DNA of 64,000 nt from Cryobacterium lactosi. GTDB taxonomy: Bacteria; Actinomycetota; Actinomycetes; Actinomycetales; Microbacteriaceae. Below are positions 50,522-58,654 of the stretch, piece after piece. Below the pieces are notes generated by a model that saw nothing but the letters and a program-made list of their open reading frames with translations, was not told the DNA's origin and did not search any database. Each line of letters opens with the position of its first letter. Position 1 is the stretch's first letter. The position numbers and the translations under genes are program-made. Where the stretch lies: contig NZ_SOHM01000047.1 of the NCBI RefSeq assembly GCF_004403945.1, positions 1 through 64,000 on the forward strand. The letters are read 5' to 3'.

Positions 50522-50551
50522 GGCGCGGTCACACTGTGGCCGCGCCCCTTT
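50522..50551 (+). terminator. Hairpin after the zinc operon, probable terminator
   Basis: GGCGCGGTCACA pairs with TGTGGCCGCGCC (one bulge) about 20 bp after the last stop, followed by CCTTTGG. The T-tail is short. Confidence 0.5.
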
Positions 50552-50739
50552 GGCGTGGGCGGGGGGGGGGCTCGGACGCGGCCGGTCCTGCCGCATCCGC
50601 TGCACCCCGTGTGGCTGGATGCGCCCGCTATAGGGGGCTCATCCAGCCAGAAGAGGCGCAGCGACGGCCGAGGCCGCACGCACGCACGCCGCGATGAGCG
50701 GGCCGACGGGCCTGACCGCAGCTGCCGTGCTGCTGCGGG

Positions 50740-51525
50740 TCAGTCGTTCAGGTGCAGAATGGCGTAGTCAGCTTCTTCCACGGTGAACTGTGCCCCGTAC
50801 TCGCTGACCAGTTGATCGTGGATCGCTGCGGGGGACATGGCCATCTGCTCTTGGTAGGTCTTCGCGCTGGCCAGCGCGTTCGCCGACCAGTCCGCGTCCA
50901 CGTTGTCGACGGCATACTGCGCTGCTTCGACCGTGAATTGGCCGCCGTATTCCGACGTGAGCTGAGCGAAGATGCCGGCCTTGCTCATGTCCATCATGCT
51001 TGCGTACGTGCCGGCTGAGGTCAGCGCTGACTTGTATTCCGCCGGGACAGCTGCCGCCTCGGGTTCGGGGGCTACGGTCTCCTCCGCCGCTTCAGCCGGC
51101 TCGACCGGTTCAGACTGCTCAAGAGGCTGCGCCGTGGCCGACGCGACGATCTCTGCAACAGCGTCGCCGGTTGTGCCGACGAGCGCAAAAGCGCCGATCG
51201 TCACCACGATCGAAGACACAACGGCAATACCACCGAGAATAACTCCGGTCAGTGCCATCCCCTTGGACTGGTGCTTGCGAAGCGCGAGAATGCCGAGCAC
51301 GACCGCGACAATTCCCACGAGCGCACCGAAGACTGGAATGAGCCCGAAGAGGAACGCACCGATACCAACGATCAGGGCTGCCAGTGCGAGGCCCCTCGCC
51401 GGACCGGGCGGCCGCTGCGGAGGCATTGTGACTGTGGAAGGTCCGTAGGCGGGCGCGGTAGGGGGATGCGATGCGTCAGGTCGGGGCTCGCGTGAGCCGT
51501 CCCCCAGCGGTTCAGATGTTGTCAT
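50740..51525 (-). CDS. DUF4190 membrane protein with two Ltp (host-cell-surface lipoprotein) domains
   Basis: 261 residues from ATG 51525. A Pro-rich cytoplasmic N-terminus; two membrane helices of DUF4190 type (LALAALIVGIGAFLFGLIP and a paired segment ending ILALRKHQSKGMALTG); a third helix (SSIVVTIGAFALVG); an acidic Glu/Pro/Ala spacer; and two copies of the Ltp repeat: ALTSAGTYASMMDMSKAGIF plus LTSEYGGQFTVEAAQYAV, then ALASAKTYQEQMAMSPAAIH plus LVSEYGAQFTVEEADYAI. Ltp of Streptococcus phage TP-J34 blocks phage DNA entry, but chromosomal actinobacterial versions are common and of unproven role. CATACT 6 nt before ATG may be its -10 box. Confidence 0.88.
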   Translation of the reverse strand: MTTSEPLGDGSREPRPDASHPPTAPAYGPSTVTMPPQRPPGPARGLALAALIVGIGAFLFGLIPVFGALVGIVAVVLGILALRKHQSKGMALTGVILGGIAVVSSIVVTIGAFALVGTTGDAVAEIVASATAQPLEQSEPVEPAEAAEETVAPEPEAAAVPAEYKSALTSAGTYASMMDMSKAGIFAQLTSEYGGQFTVEAAQYAVDNVDADWSANALASAKTYQEQMAMSPAAIHDQLVSEYGAQFTVEEADYAILHLND

Positions 51526-51677
51526 GCCTTGAGTATGGCAGTGATGAAGAGTGTCCCTTTTGGGGGGCAAGACCGCCGATCAGTGTGGCGATTCCCGACG
51601 CAAGGTCCCCACGCTGGATCCACAGCGGCGGCGAGGTTCAGGGGCCGCCAGCGCCGCAGATAACGCATATTAGGTGC

Positions 51678-52769
51678 TCAGAAGAGGGTGGGCGAGAGGT
51701 CGGGCGGAAGCTCGGCTGAGATCAGCGAGCCGACGGGCCCCGCATCCGTTGCCGGGCCGGCGGCGGCCGGGCCGGTGAGCGCTTTGGAGAGGATGCCGCC
51801 GGTGGCGGGGTCTTCGCGGCGCCGCTCGAGGCCGTGCGCGCGCAGCAAAGGGTGGATGCGCTCGGCCAGCCACTGGCGGTACTCCTTGGGTGCGTAGGCG
51901 CCGCGCTTGTAGAGCTCCCGGTACTGGGGCATCAGCTCGGGATGGTCCTGCTCGAGCCAGTGGAAGTACCACTCCTTGACGCCCGGCTTGAGATACAGGG
52001 CGCTGTAGAGCACGCCGGTGGCGCCGGCGGCCTTGGCCTGGCGCATCGCCTCGTCGAGGTGCGCCTTGGTGTCGGTGAGGAACGGCAGGATCGGCATCAT
52101 GAACACCGAGCAATCCATGCCCTTGTCGCGGATGGCGCTGACCGTGGCCAGCCGAGCCTTGGTGCTGGGGGTGCCCGGTTCGACCGACTGCTGCAGGGCG
52201 TCGTCGTAGATCGCGATCGACAGGGCGAGGTCTACCGGTACCCGCTGGCTGGCCTCCTGCAGCAGGTCGAGGTCGCGGCGCAGCAGGGTGCCCTTGGTGA
52301 GGATCGAGAACGGGGTGCCGGAGTCGGCGAGCGCGGCGATGATGCCGGGCATCAGCCGATAGCGGCCCTCGGCGCGCTGGTAGGGGTCGGTGTTGGTGCC
52401 CAGGGCCACCGGATGCTTGCCCCAGGTGGGTTTGGTGAGTTCTTTGCGGAGCACCTCGGCCACGTTGACCTTCACGATGATCTCGTTGTCGAAGTCCTTG
52501 CCGGCGTCGAGGTCGAGGTAATTGTGGGTGGGGCGGGCAAAGCAGTAGGAGCACGCATGAGAGCAGCCCCGGTAGGGGTTGATGGTCCAGCCGAACGGCA
52601 TGGCGCTTTGGCCGGGCACGCGGTTGAGCGCGGACTTGGCGAGCACCTCGTGGAAGGTGATGCCGTCGAATTCGGGGGTGCGGACGCTGCGCACCAGGTT
52701 GTTCAGCCGGGCGAGGCCGGGCAGCGCGCCGGCCTGCTCGGTCGTCAGTTCCTGTCCACTCCAGCGCAT
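51678..52769 (-). CDS. Rv2578c-family radical SAM protein
   Basis: 363 residues from ATG 52769 (MRWSGQEL), matching the usual family start; an ATG six codons upstream is less likely. The iron-sulfur motif is CX3CX2C in YRGCSHACSYCFAR (about 70-83). Further blocks: VALGTNTDPYQRAEG, SILTKGTLLRRDL, and FMMPILPFLTD. The family is conserved in Actinobacteria, resembles spore photoproduct lyase, and has no established substrate. It stands alone. Confidence 0.9.
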   Translation of the reverse strand: MRWSGQELTTEQAGALPGLARLNNLVRSVRTPEFDGITFHEVLAKSALNRVPGQSAMPFGWTINPYRGCSHACSYCFARPTHNYLDLDAGKDFDNEIIVKVNVAEVLRKELTKPTWGKHPVALGTNTDPYQRAEGRYRLMPGIIAALADSGTPFSILTKGTLLRRDLDLLQEASQRVPVDLALSIAIYDDALQQSVEPGTPSTKARLATVSAIRDKGMDCSVFMMPILPFLTDTKAHLDEAMRQAKAAGATGVLYSALYLKPGVKEWYFHWLEQDHPELMPQYRELYKRGAYAPKEYRQWLAERIHPLLRAHGLERRREDPATGGILSKALTGPAAAGPATDAGPVGSLISAELPPDLSPTLF

Positions 52770-52820
52770 GCATCCAGTCGAACACATGTTCGAGTGCGAT
52801 GCAAGGTGGTGGGGTCATCC

Positions 52821-52847
52821 GTTGATCGACAGGCTCGACCAGCGGGA
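52821..52847. repeat. TCGACAGGCTCGACCAGCGG short dispersed repeat (intergenic copy)
   Basis: Same unit as within the kinase gene at 39142 and 40538. It lies upstream of the radical SAM gene, near its presumed promoter. Confidence 0.65.
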
Positions 52848-53014
52848 TGGGGCGCATCCGGGTGAGTAAAGGCGGAGATGTTCGGGACACGCCGGCGGGT
52901 CGGGCGGCGGATGCGGCGTGTCGCGAATTTCTCCGCCTTTAGTGCCGAGCGGGGCCCGCCAAGGCCGAAGCAGGGGGGATTACTCGGGGAGATGCAGGCC
53001 GGCGCGGCCGGCTC

Positions 53015-54490
53015 CTACGCAGTGAGGTGCAGGGTTGCCGCGGTGGCGGCCAGACTGGCGGCCGCGGCGGCGGGGTCGTCGGAGAGCTTGGTGCCCAGGC
53101 TCGGGACCATTTCGCGCAGCTGCGGCTCCCAACGGGAGTACTCGCCGGGGAAGCAACGCTTGAGCAGGTCGACCATGATCGGGGCCGCGGTGGAGGCTCC
53201 GGGCGAGGCGCCGAGCAGACCCGCGATGCTGCCGTCGGCGGAGGTGATGACCTCGGTGCCGAACTGCAGGATGCCGCCCAGCTTGGCGTCCTTCTTCATC
53301 ACCTGCACGCGCTGACCAGCGGTGATCAGCTCCCAGTCCTCGGCCTTGGCCGTGGGCATGAACTCCTGCAACGCGCCCAGCTTCGCCTTGCGGGAGGCGA
53401 AGACCTCACCGACCAGGTACTTCATCAGGCCGAAGTTGTTCTTGGCCACGGCGAGCATCGGCACGAGGTTGTGCGCGCGCACCGAGAACGGCAGGTCGAA
53501 CCAGGTGCTGGTCTTGAGGAACTTGGGGCTGAAGCCGGCGAACGGGCCGAAGAGCAGCGAGGTCTCGCCATCCACCACCCGGGTGTCGAGGTGCGGCACC
53601 GACATCGGCGGGGCCCCCACGGCGGCCTTGCCGTAGACCTTGGCCTGGTGCTGAGCCACGATGGCCGGGTTGGAGGTGCGCAGGAACTGGCCGCTGATGG
53701 GGAAGCCGCCGAAACCCTTGATCTCGGGGATGCCGCTCTTCTGCAGCAGCGCGAGGGCGCCGCCGCCGGCGCCGACGAAGACGAACTTGGCCTCGACGGT
53801 GTTCGTGTACCGGCCCACCAGGCTGAGCAGTTTGAGCTTCCAGGAGCCGTCGTCCTGCTGCTTGAGGCTCGTGACCTGCTGGTTGAGGTGCACCTTCACG
53901 CCGCGCTCCTTGAGCGAGTCGAAGAGGTAGCGGGTGACGGCGCCGAAGTCCACGTCGGTGCCGGACTCGATGCGGGTCGCGGCGATCTTCTGCTTCGCGT
54001 CGCGCTTCTTGGTGAGCAGCGGGGTCCACTCGCCGATGACGGCGGGATCTTCGCTGTACTCGAGGCCGGCGAACAGCGGCTGGTCGGCGAGCACGTCGCG
54101 GCGCTTGCGCAGGTAGTCCACGTTGTCGGCGCCGTGCACGAACGTCATGTGCGGCGTGGAGTTGATGAACTTCTCGGGCTCGGGCAGCACGCCGGTTTCA
54201 ACCAGGTGCGCCCAGAGCTGGCGGCTGATCTGGAACTGCTCGTTGATAGCCACGGCCTTCTCGGCGGTGACGGAGCCGTCGGCGGCCTGGGGCATGTAGT
54301 TGAGCTCGCAGAGCGCCGCGTGCCCGGTGCCGGCGTTGTTCCACGGGTTCGAGCTCTCCTGGGCAAGCTCGCCAAGGCGCTCGTAGACCTGGATGTTCCA
54401 GTCGGGCTGCAGTTCGGCGAGCAGGGTGGCCAGGGTGGCGCTCATGATTCCCCCGCCAATCAGGGCGACATCGACCTTTTCTGAATTCAC
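53015..54490 (-). CDS. mqo: Malate:quinone oxidoreductase
   Basis: 491 residues, typical length. FAD-binding VALIGGGIMSATLATLL at the N-terminus, QESSNPWNNAGTGHAALCELNY (here in parts ESSNPWNNAGTGHAA), and the C-terminal GASPGASTAAPIMVDLL. It oxidises malate to oxaloacetate and passes electrons to menaquinone at the membrane, replacing NAD-dependent malate dehydrogenase in the TCA cycle. GTG start with a TAGAGT box exactly 6 nt upstream and no ribosome binding site. Confidence 0.95.
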   Translation of the reverse strand: MNSEKVDVALIGGGIMSATLATLLAELQPDWNIQVYERLGELAQESSNPWNNAGTGHAALCELNYMPQAADGSVTAEKAVAINEQFQISRQLWAHLVETGVLPEPEKFINSTPHMTFVHGADNVDYLRKRRDVLADQPLFAGLEYSEDPAVIGEWTPLLTKKRDAKQKIAATRIESGTDVDFGAVTRYLFDSLKERGVKVHLNQQVTSLKQQDDGSWKLKLLSLVGRYTNTVEAKFVFVGAGGGALALLQKSGIPEIKGFGGFPISGQFLRTSNPAIVAQHQAKVYGKAAVGAPPMSVPHLDTRVVDGETSLLFGPFAGFSPKFLKTSTWFDLPFSVRAHNLVPMLAVAKNNFGLMKYLVGEVFASRKAKLGALQEFMPTAKAEDWELITAGQRVQVMKKDAKLGGILQFGTEVITSADGSIAGLLGASPGASTAAPIMVDLLKRCFPGEYSRWEPQLREMVPSLGTKLSDDPAAAAASLAATAATLHLTA

Positions 54491-54496
54491 CTTCTT

Positions 54497-54502
54497 ACTC
54501 TA
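54497..54502 (-). promoter_or_regulatory. -10 box TAGAGT of a putative leaderless mqo transcript
   Basis: TAGAGT, AAGAAG, GTG on the minus strand. Same hexamer and spacing as at 15944. Confidence 0.45.
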
Positions 54503-54591
54503 ACCCGGCGCGCGGGCGGCTCCGGCGGGGCGCCATCGCGGGCGCGGCGGCCGACCGGGGTGCCGCGGACGAGCATCCGCGGCGCCGTGTC

Positions 54592-54630
54592 GGGGTGACC
54601 CACAGGGGTGACCCATCGGGGTGGCCCGTA
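54592..54630. repeat. Three tandem 13-bp units GGGGTGACCCAYM upstream of the GH6 gene
   Basis: GGGGTGACCCACA, GGGGTGACCCATC and GGGGTGGCCCGTA run head to tail without gaps and end in the -10 box. They cover the place of the -35 element. Likely an operator for a dimeric or cooperative regulator. Confidence 0.65.
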
Positions 54631-54634
54631 GGAT
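54629..54634 (+). promoter_or_regulatory. -10 box TAGGAT of the GH6 gene
   Basis: TAGGAT 6 nt before the ATG at 54641, directly adjoining the triple 13-bp repeat. Leaderless arrangement. Confidence 0.45.
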
Positions 54635-54640
54635 TGCCGA

Positions 54641-55636
54641 ATGGACTCCACCGGTAGCCGTCTGGGCATCTCCCTGGGCATCATCGCCCTCGCCGCGCCC
54701 ATCGTGGCCCTGGGCCTGTTCATCGGGACCTTTGCCGCCCCGGTCACCAGCGCCGCCCACAGCAACCCGCTCGCCGGGCTCTCCTTTTATAACAACCCTG
54801 ATTCGACCGCGAATCTGGCCGCCGCCGACGCCGCGACCGCCGACCCGGACTCCGCCGAGGCCGCCACCCTGGCCCGGATGGCGGAGCAGCCCTCCGCGAT
54901 CTGGCTGCTGCCGGAGAAGTACCCGATGGACACCGTGCAGGCCGATGTCGCCGCCATCGCGGATGCCGCCGTCGCCGCCGGGCAGACGCCGGTCTTCGTC
55001 ATCTACGGCATCCCCGACCGCGACTGCGGCAACTTCTCGGCCGGCGGGCTCTCGGAGACCGACTACCCGACCTGGGTTGCCTCGATTGCGACGGCGCTCA
55101 CGCTCACACCATCCGTGGTGATTCTCGAACCGGATGCCCTGTCACTGGCCACCGAGTGCGGCAACGTCGACCAGCGGGTGCAGCAGATCCAGCAGGGCAT
55201 CACCACCTTCGCGCCCACGCTCGCCACGGTCTACCTCGACGCGGGCCACTCCGACTGGCTCGACCCGGCCACCGCCGCGGACTTGCTCAACCGGGCCGGC
55301 GTGCAGAACGTACGCGGGTTCGCGACGAACGTCTCCAACTACAACGACTCGGCCGCGGAGCAGGCCTTCGGCGAAGCGGTGTCCGCCCTGACGAATGGCG
55401 CCCACTTCATCGTCGACACCTCGCGCAACGGCCGCGGCGGCAACGGCGAGTGGTGCAACCCCACCGGCCGGGCGCTGGGCACCACCCCGGAGGCGACCAC
55501 TGACGGTGGCCTGCGCGACGCGAACCTGTGGGTGAAGGAGCCCGGCGAGAGCGACGGCACCTGCAACAACGGGCCGGCCGCTGGCGAATGGTGGAACGAG
55601 CGGGCCCTCGAACTCGCGGCCGCTGCCGGCTGGTAG
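54641..55636 (+). CDS. Glycoside hydrolase family 6 (endoglucanase/cellobiohydrolase-like), secreted or anchored
   Basis: 331 residues: N-terminal hydrophobic segment (about 8-35) then a single GH6 domain without a carbohydrate-binding module. Family marks: YGIPDRDCGNFSAGG (catalytic-acid region), VILEPDALS, YLDAGHSDW, NVSNY, DTSRNGRGG, WCNPTGRALG and LWVKEPGESDGTC. The Cys pairs of GH6 are present. It cleaves beta-1,4-glucan. Next to a cellulose-synthase-like GT2 and c-di-GMP proteins it may act in glucan synthesis, as BcsZ does, and not in feeding; this is inference. Confidence 0.9.
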   Translation: MDSTGSRLGISLGIIALAAPIVALGLFIGTFAAPVTSAAHSNPLAGLSFYNNPDSTANLAAADAATADPDSAEAATLARMAEQPSAIWLLPEKYPMDTVQADVAAIADAAVAAGQTPVFVIYGIPDRDCGNFSAGGLSETDYPTWVASIATALTLTPSVVILEPDALSLATECGNVDQRVQQIQQGITTFAPTLATVYLDAGHSDWLDPATAADLLNRAGVQNVRGFATNVSNYNDSAAEQAFGEAVSALTNGAHFIVDTSRNGRGGNGEWCNPTGRALGTTPEATTDGGLRDANLWVKEPGESDGTCNNGPAAGEWWNERALELAAAAGW

Positions 55637-55684
55637 CGGGCCCCACGGGTCACCTGAGTCGAGGTGATGGATGCTCAGACCACG

Positions 55685-55690
55685 TAATAT
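55685..55690 (+). promoter_or_regulatory. -10 box TAATAT of the response regulator gene
   Basis: TAATAT 8 nt before ATG 55699; AGG lies in the spacer but too close to serve as a binding site. Confidence 0.4.
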
Positions 55691-55698
55691 ACTCAGGT

Positions 55699-56703
55699 AT
55701 GTCGTCAGCCGGGGAAATTCGCAGGGTAGCGGTGATTATCGAGGACGACGCCGATATCCGCCATCTGCTTGAAGCCGTACTCACGCAGGCCGGATTCGAC
55801 GCCATCGCCACGAGCAACGGCCTCGACGGGGTACGCGCGGTTCGCGCCTACGACCCGATCGTCACCACACTCGACGTGAGCATGCCCGGCATGGACGGCT
55901 TCGAGACCGCCAAGCGGATTCGCGCGTTCAGCACCACCTATCTTGTGATGCTCACCGCCCGCGACGAAGAGATCGACACGCTGCAGGGCCTCGAGGCCGG
56001 CGCCGACGACTACCTGACCAAGCCGTTCCGGCCGCGTGAACTGCGCGCCCGCATCGACGCCATGCTGCGCCGGCCCCGCCTGACGCTGCCGCCGGACGGC
56101 GTCGAGCCGCAGCCGGCCGCGCCCGTCGCCCCTGTCGCTCCGGCTGTGCCCGTCGCGTACACCCAGCCCGCGCCGGTGGCCGCCGAGCCCGCGTTCACCC
56201 CCGCCTACGAACCGCCGGTCACGGCGCCCACTCCCCCGGCAGCTGACCTGCCGCCGAGCCTGGCCCCGGTTCCGGGCACGTACACGGGCGCGCAGGCAGC
56301 ACCGGTGGCGCAGGCGACCTCCCCCGCATCCGCCAGCAGCGACGAGCGGGCGGACGACTGGCTGGAGCACAACGGCCTGCGGCTCAGCAACGACATGCGC
56401 CTGGCCATGCTCGGCACCGTGGAGCTGGACCTCACCCGCACCGAGTTCGACCTGCTGGCCGCGCTGCTCGAATCGAAACGGCGGGTGCGCAGCAAGGCCG
56501 ACCTCGCGCTGCTGCTGCGCGGCGAGAGCTACGTGACGTCGTACTACGTGAACGAGGCCGACAAGCGAGCTGTCGAGGCGCACCTGAGCAACCTGCGCCG
56601 CAAGCTCGGTGACAGCCTCACCTCGCCGCGCTGGCTCGAGACCGTGCGCGGCGTGGGCTACCGGCTCGCGGCGTCGGATGAGGCTGGGCGCGACACGTTC
56701 TAG
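55699..56703 (+). CDS. OmpR-family response regulator with extended Pro/Ala linker
   Basis: 334 residues, about 100 more than usual. Receiver (1-121) with IIEDDADIR, phospho-acceptor Asp in TTLDVSMPGMDG (about 55), T in VMLTARDE and K in DYLTKPFRP. A Pro/Ala/Val-rich linker of about 95 residues (122-218). C-terminal winged helix: LTRTEFDLLAALLESKRRV, NLRRKLGD, TVRGVGYRL. The cognate kinase may be the PAS histidine kinase at 60566-62227, the only HisKA-type kinase nearby. It probably controls the glycan synthase locus. Confidence 0.9.
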   Translation: MSSAGEIRRVAVIIEDDADIRHLLEAVLTQAGFDAIATSNGLDGVRAVRAYDPIVTTLDVSMPGMDGFETAKRIRAFSTTYLVMLTARDEEIDTLQGLEAGADDYLTKPFRPRELRARIDAMLRRPRLTLPPDGVEPQPAAPVAPVAPAVPVAYTQPAPVAAEPAFTPAYEPPVTAPTPPAADLPPSLAPVPGTYTGAQAAPVAQATSPASASSDERADDWLEHNGLRLSNDMRLAMLGTVELDLTRTEFDLLAALLESKRRVRSKADLALLLRGESYVTSYYVNEADKRAVEAHLSNLRRKLGDSLTSPRWLETVRGVGYRLAASDEAGRDTF

Positions 56704-56733
56704 CTCGGGCCATCCGCTTGATGAGCGGGTGCG

Positions 56734-57096
56734 TCAGCGCTGCAGCGCGAACATGGTGGCGAGGTCGGCGCAGGCCTGCTCGCCGACCTCGTTGAGGCGG
56801 GTGATGTGACGCATCGAGCCGGGGATGTCGCCGTCGCGCAGGGCGTCGTGCATCATGGCGGCGGTGGCCTCCACCGTGATCGCCCCCACCATGGTGCTGC
56901 TCGAGCGGATGCTCAGCAATACCACGTGAGCTTCTTCGGCATCCGGATACTGCGCGCCCAAAGCCGCGGCCAGGCGCTGGGACCGGCTGTGCCAGAGATG
57001 CACGAAGTCGTGCACAAAACGGCGCTGCAAGTCACGATCGCCGCCTACCTGGGTCAGTAGCGCGCGCAGAGCAGTGGCTTCGATGTGGGCGCTCAA
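56734..57096 (-). CDS. Hpt-like protein lacking the phospho-histidine
   Basis: 120 residues from TTG 57096, which overlaps the GT2 stop (TTGA). All-helical, with an Hpt-like pattern: RRFVHDFVHLWHSRSQRL, then LLSIRSSSTMVGAITVEATAAMM where Hpt domains read AHxLKSSSxxxGA, and a final helix ITRLNEVGEQACADL. The position of the phosphorylatable His holds Leu (or Ser, depending on alignment), so phosphotransfer by the usual route is unlikely. It may be a decoy or scaffold for the response regulator, or a partner of GT2. Family assignment is by pattern only. Confidence 0.6.
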   Translation of the reverse strand: MSAHIEATALRALLTQVGGDRDLQRRFVHDFVHLWHSRSQRLAAALGAQYPDAEEAHVVLLSIRSSSTMVGAITVEATAAMMHDALRDGDIPGSMRHITRLNEVGEQACADLATMFALQR

Positions 57097-58538
57097 ACCT
57101 TGTAGCCGCGGTGGCGCTTGATCAGGGTGAAGAACATGGTCAGGGTCTGCAGCACTGTGGTCACTCCAAGGATCGGCCATCCGATCCACAGGATGGTGGA
57201 CTGGATCACGATGGGCAGCTGCATCCAGATGAACACCATTGCCGCCGCGGCGGCGAGTCCCACTAGGAGGGGCACCAGGTAGGCGTTGCCTGAGCCGCGC
57301 TCCGCCTTGGCCTGCTCCGCCCAGTTGTCGACCTGCTTGTTGCTGGCGAATTTGGTCCAGGCCCGCACGAAGTGGCCGATGCGCACCCACATGTAGATCT
57401 CGGCGGGGAAGAACCCGATGGCGAAGAAGATGTCCTTACCGTTGCGATTCTTCATCGACAGCGCCGTGCGCAGGTTCAGCAGCAGCGCCACGACGGGCGG
57501 GACCAGCCAGATCGGACTGAACACGAACGCGCCGATCGACAGCGACGCGAACAGCAGGATGAAGAACATCACCCGGGTGAGCACGTTGACGATCATGGAG
57601 AAGTTCTCGAGCCAGCGCAGGCGCAGGTTGGGGTGGAAGGGCTGGCCCTTGGTGTCGCCGCGCTGACCGGGCCACATGAGCTCGATGGCGCCGAAGTTCC
57701 ACTTGACCTGCTGGGCATCCAGGCCGCGGAGGGTGGTCATGCCGCCCACGTTGGCGCGGGCCTGGGCGCTGATCTTGGTGAGGTAGCCGGCGCTCTTGAT
57801 CTGCAGCGAGAGCAGGGAGTCCTCCACCTCGCTGTCCTTCACCCACGGGGTGGCCTGGTGGCTGTCGACCATCACCTCGCGCAGGGCCTTGATGGAGAAG
57901 ATCGAGAACTGGCCGCCGAGCACGGCCATGTTGCGGCCGCGGAGCATGTTCTGCATGTTGAACGCCGCGAACTGGGCGCGCTGGCCGGCGATGAGGAAGC
58001 TGGGGATGACGCCGTTGATCACGGTGTCGTCGATGCTGTAGATCGCGGAGATGCCGCCGACCCGGGTGTCTGAGGAGATTTCGGCCTCGAGCTGCTCCAC
58101 GGCGTTCGGCGAGGCGGTGGTGTCGCCGTCGACGCCGAGCAGGAAGTCGCAGCCCTCGATGAGGGAGTAGCCGTAGTTGAGCGCGCCGACCTTCTTGTCG
58201 GGGTTCTCGCCGATGTCGTGCACGAACACCTCGGTGAACTGCATGACGCCGTCGGTGACGACCTCGTGCGGGCCGGCGAACTTGCTGGCGATCTTGACGG
58301 TGTCGTCGGTGGTGTTGTTGACCACCACGTGGATGACATCGGGCAGCCGGGTCTGGGCCAGGAGCGACTCGAGGACACCGCCGATGGAGTCGGCCTCGTT
58401 GTACGCGGGAACGATGCAGCCGACCATCGGGCGGGACGATGGCAGGCCCTGCACCATCGAGTTGAACTCGTTGGCATAGGCATCCGCCACCGGGTCGACG
58501 GCCGGGATGATCTTGGTGTAGTTGTTTCTCTCGTTCAC
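57093..58538 (-). CDS. Processive family-2 glycosyltransferase (cellulose-synthase-like), membrane
   Basis: About 481 residues from GTG 58538 (GTG 58547 and an ATG at 58610 are alternatives; the extra N-terminus looks non-coding). GT-A domain with VPAYNEADSIGGVL, DxD in LGVDGDTTA, the third Asp in VKDSEVEDSLLSLQ, and QQVKW (about 277) in place of the Q(Q/R)xRW of cellulose and hyaluronan synthases. Four or more membrane helices follow (MFFILLFASLSIGAFVF and later). No PilZ domain is seen, so c-di-GMP would have to act indirectly. It should polymerise and export a beta-glycan. Coupled to the Hpt-like gene. Confidence 0.85.
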   Translation of the reverse strand: MNERNNYTKIIPAVDPVADAYANEFNSMVQGLPSSRPMVGCIVPAYNEADSIGGVLESLLAQTRLPDVIHVVVNNTTDDTVKIASKFAGPHEVVTDGVMQFTEVFVHDIGENPDKKVGALNYGYSLIEGCDFLLGVDGDTTASPNAVEQLEAEISSDTRVGGISAIYSIDDTVINGVIPSFLIAGQRAQFAAFNMQNMLRGRNMAVLGGQFSIFSIKALREVMVDSHQATPWVKDSEVEDSLLSLQIKSAGYLTKISAQARANVGGMTTLRGLDAQQVKWNFGAIELMWPGQRGDTKGQPFHPNLRLRWLENFSMIVNVLTRVMFFILLFASLSIGAFVFSPIWLVPPVVALLLNLRTALSMKNRNGKDIFFAIGFFPAEIYMWVRIGHFVRAWTKFASNKQVDNWAEQAKAERGSGNAYLVPLLVGLAAAAAMVFIWMQLPIVIQSTILWIGWPILGVTTVLQTLTMFFTLIKRHRGYKV

Positions 58539-58654
58539 AAAATCCACTCTGTCAGGCCGACACACGGTTTCACCCCTAATCGGGTCAAGGTTTTCACAAG
58601 ATAAACTCAAGAACAGCGCAGCAGTCGCCTACGCAGAGCAAATCGGGGGATCCC

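Noticed and set aside
50740-51525. Ltp-domain protein as evidence of a prophage
   Set aside because: No integrase, portal, terminase or att-like sites nearby, and flanking genes are chromosomal housekeeping genes.
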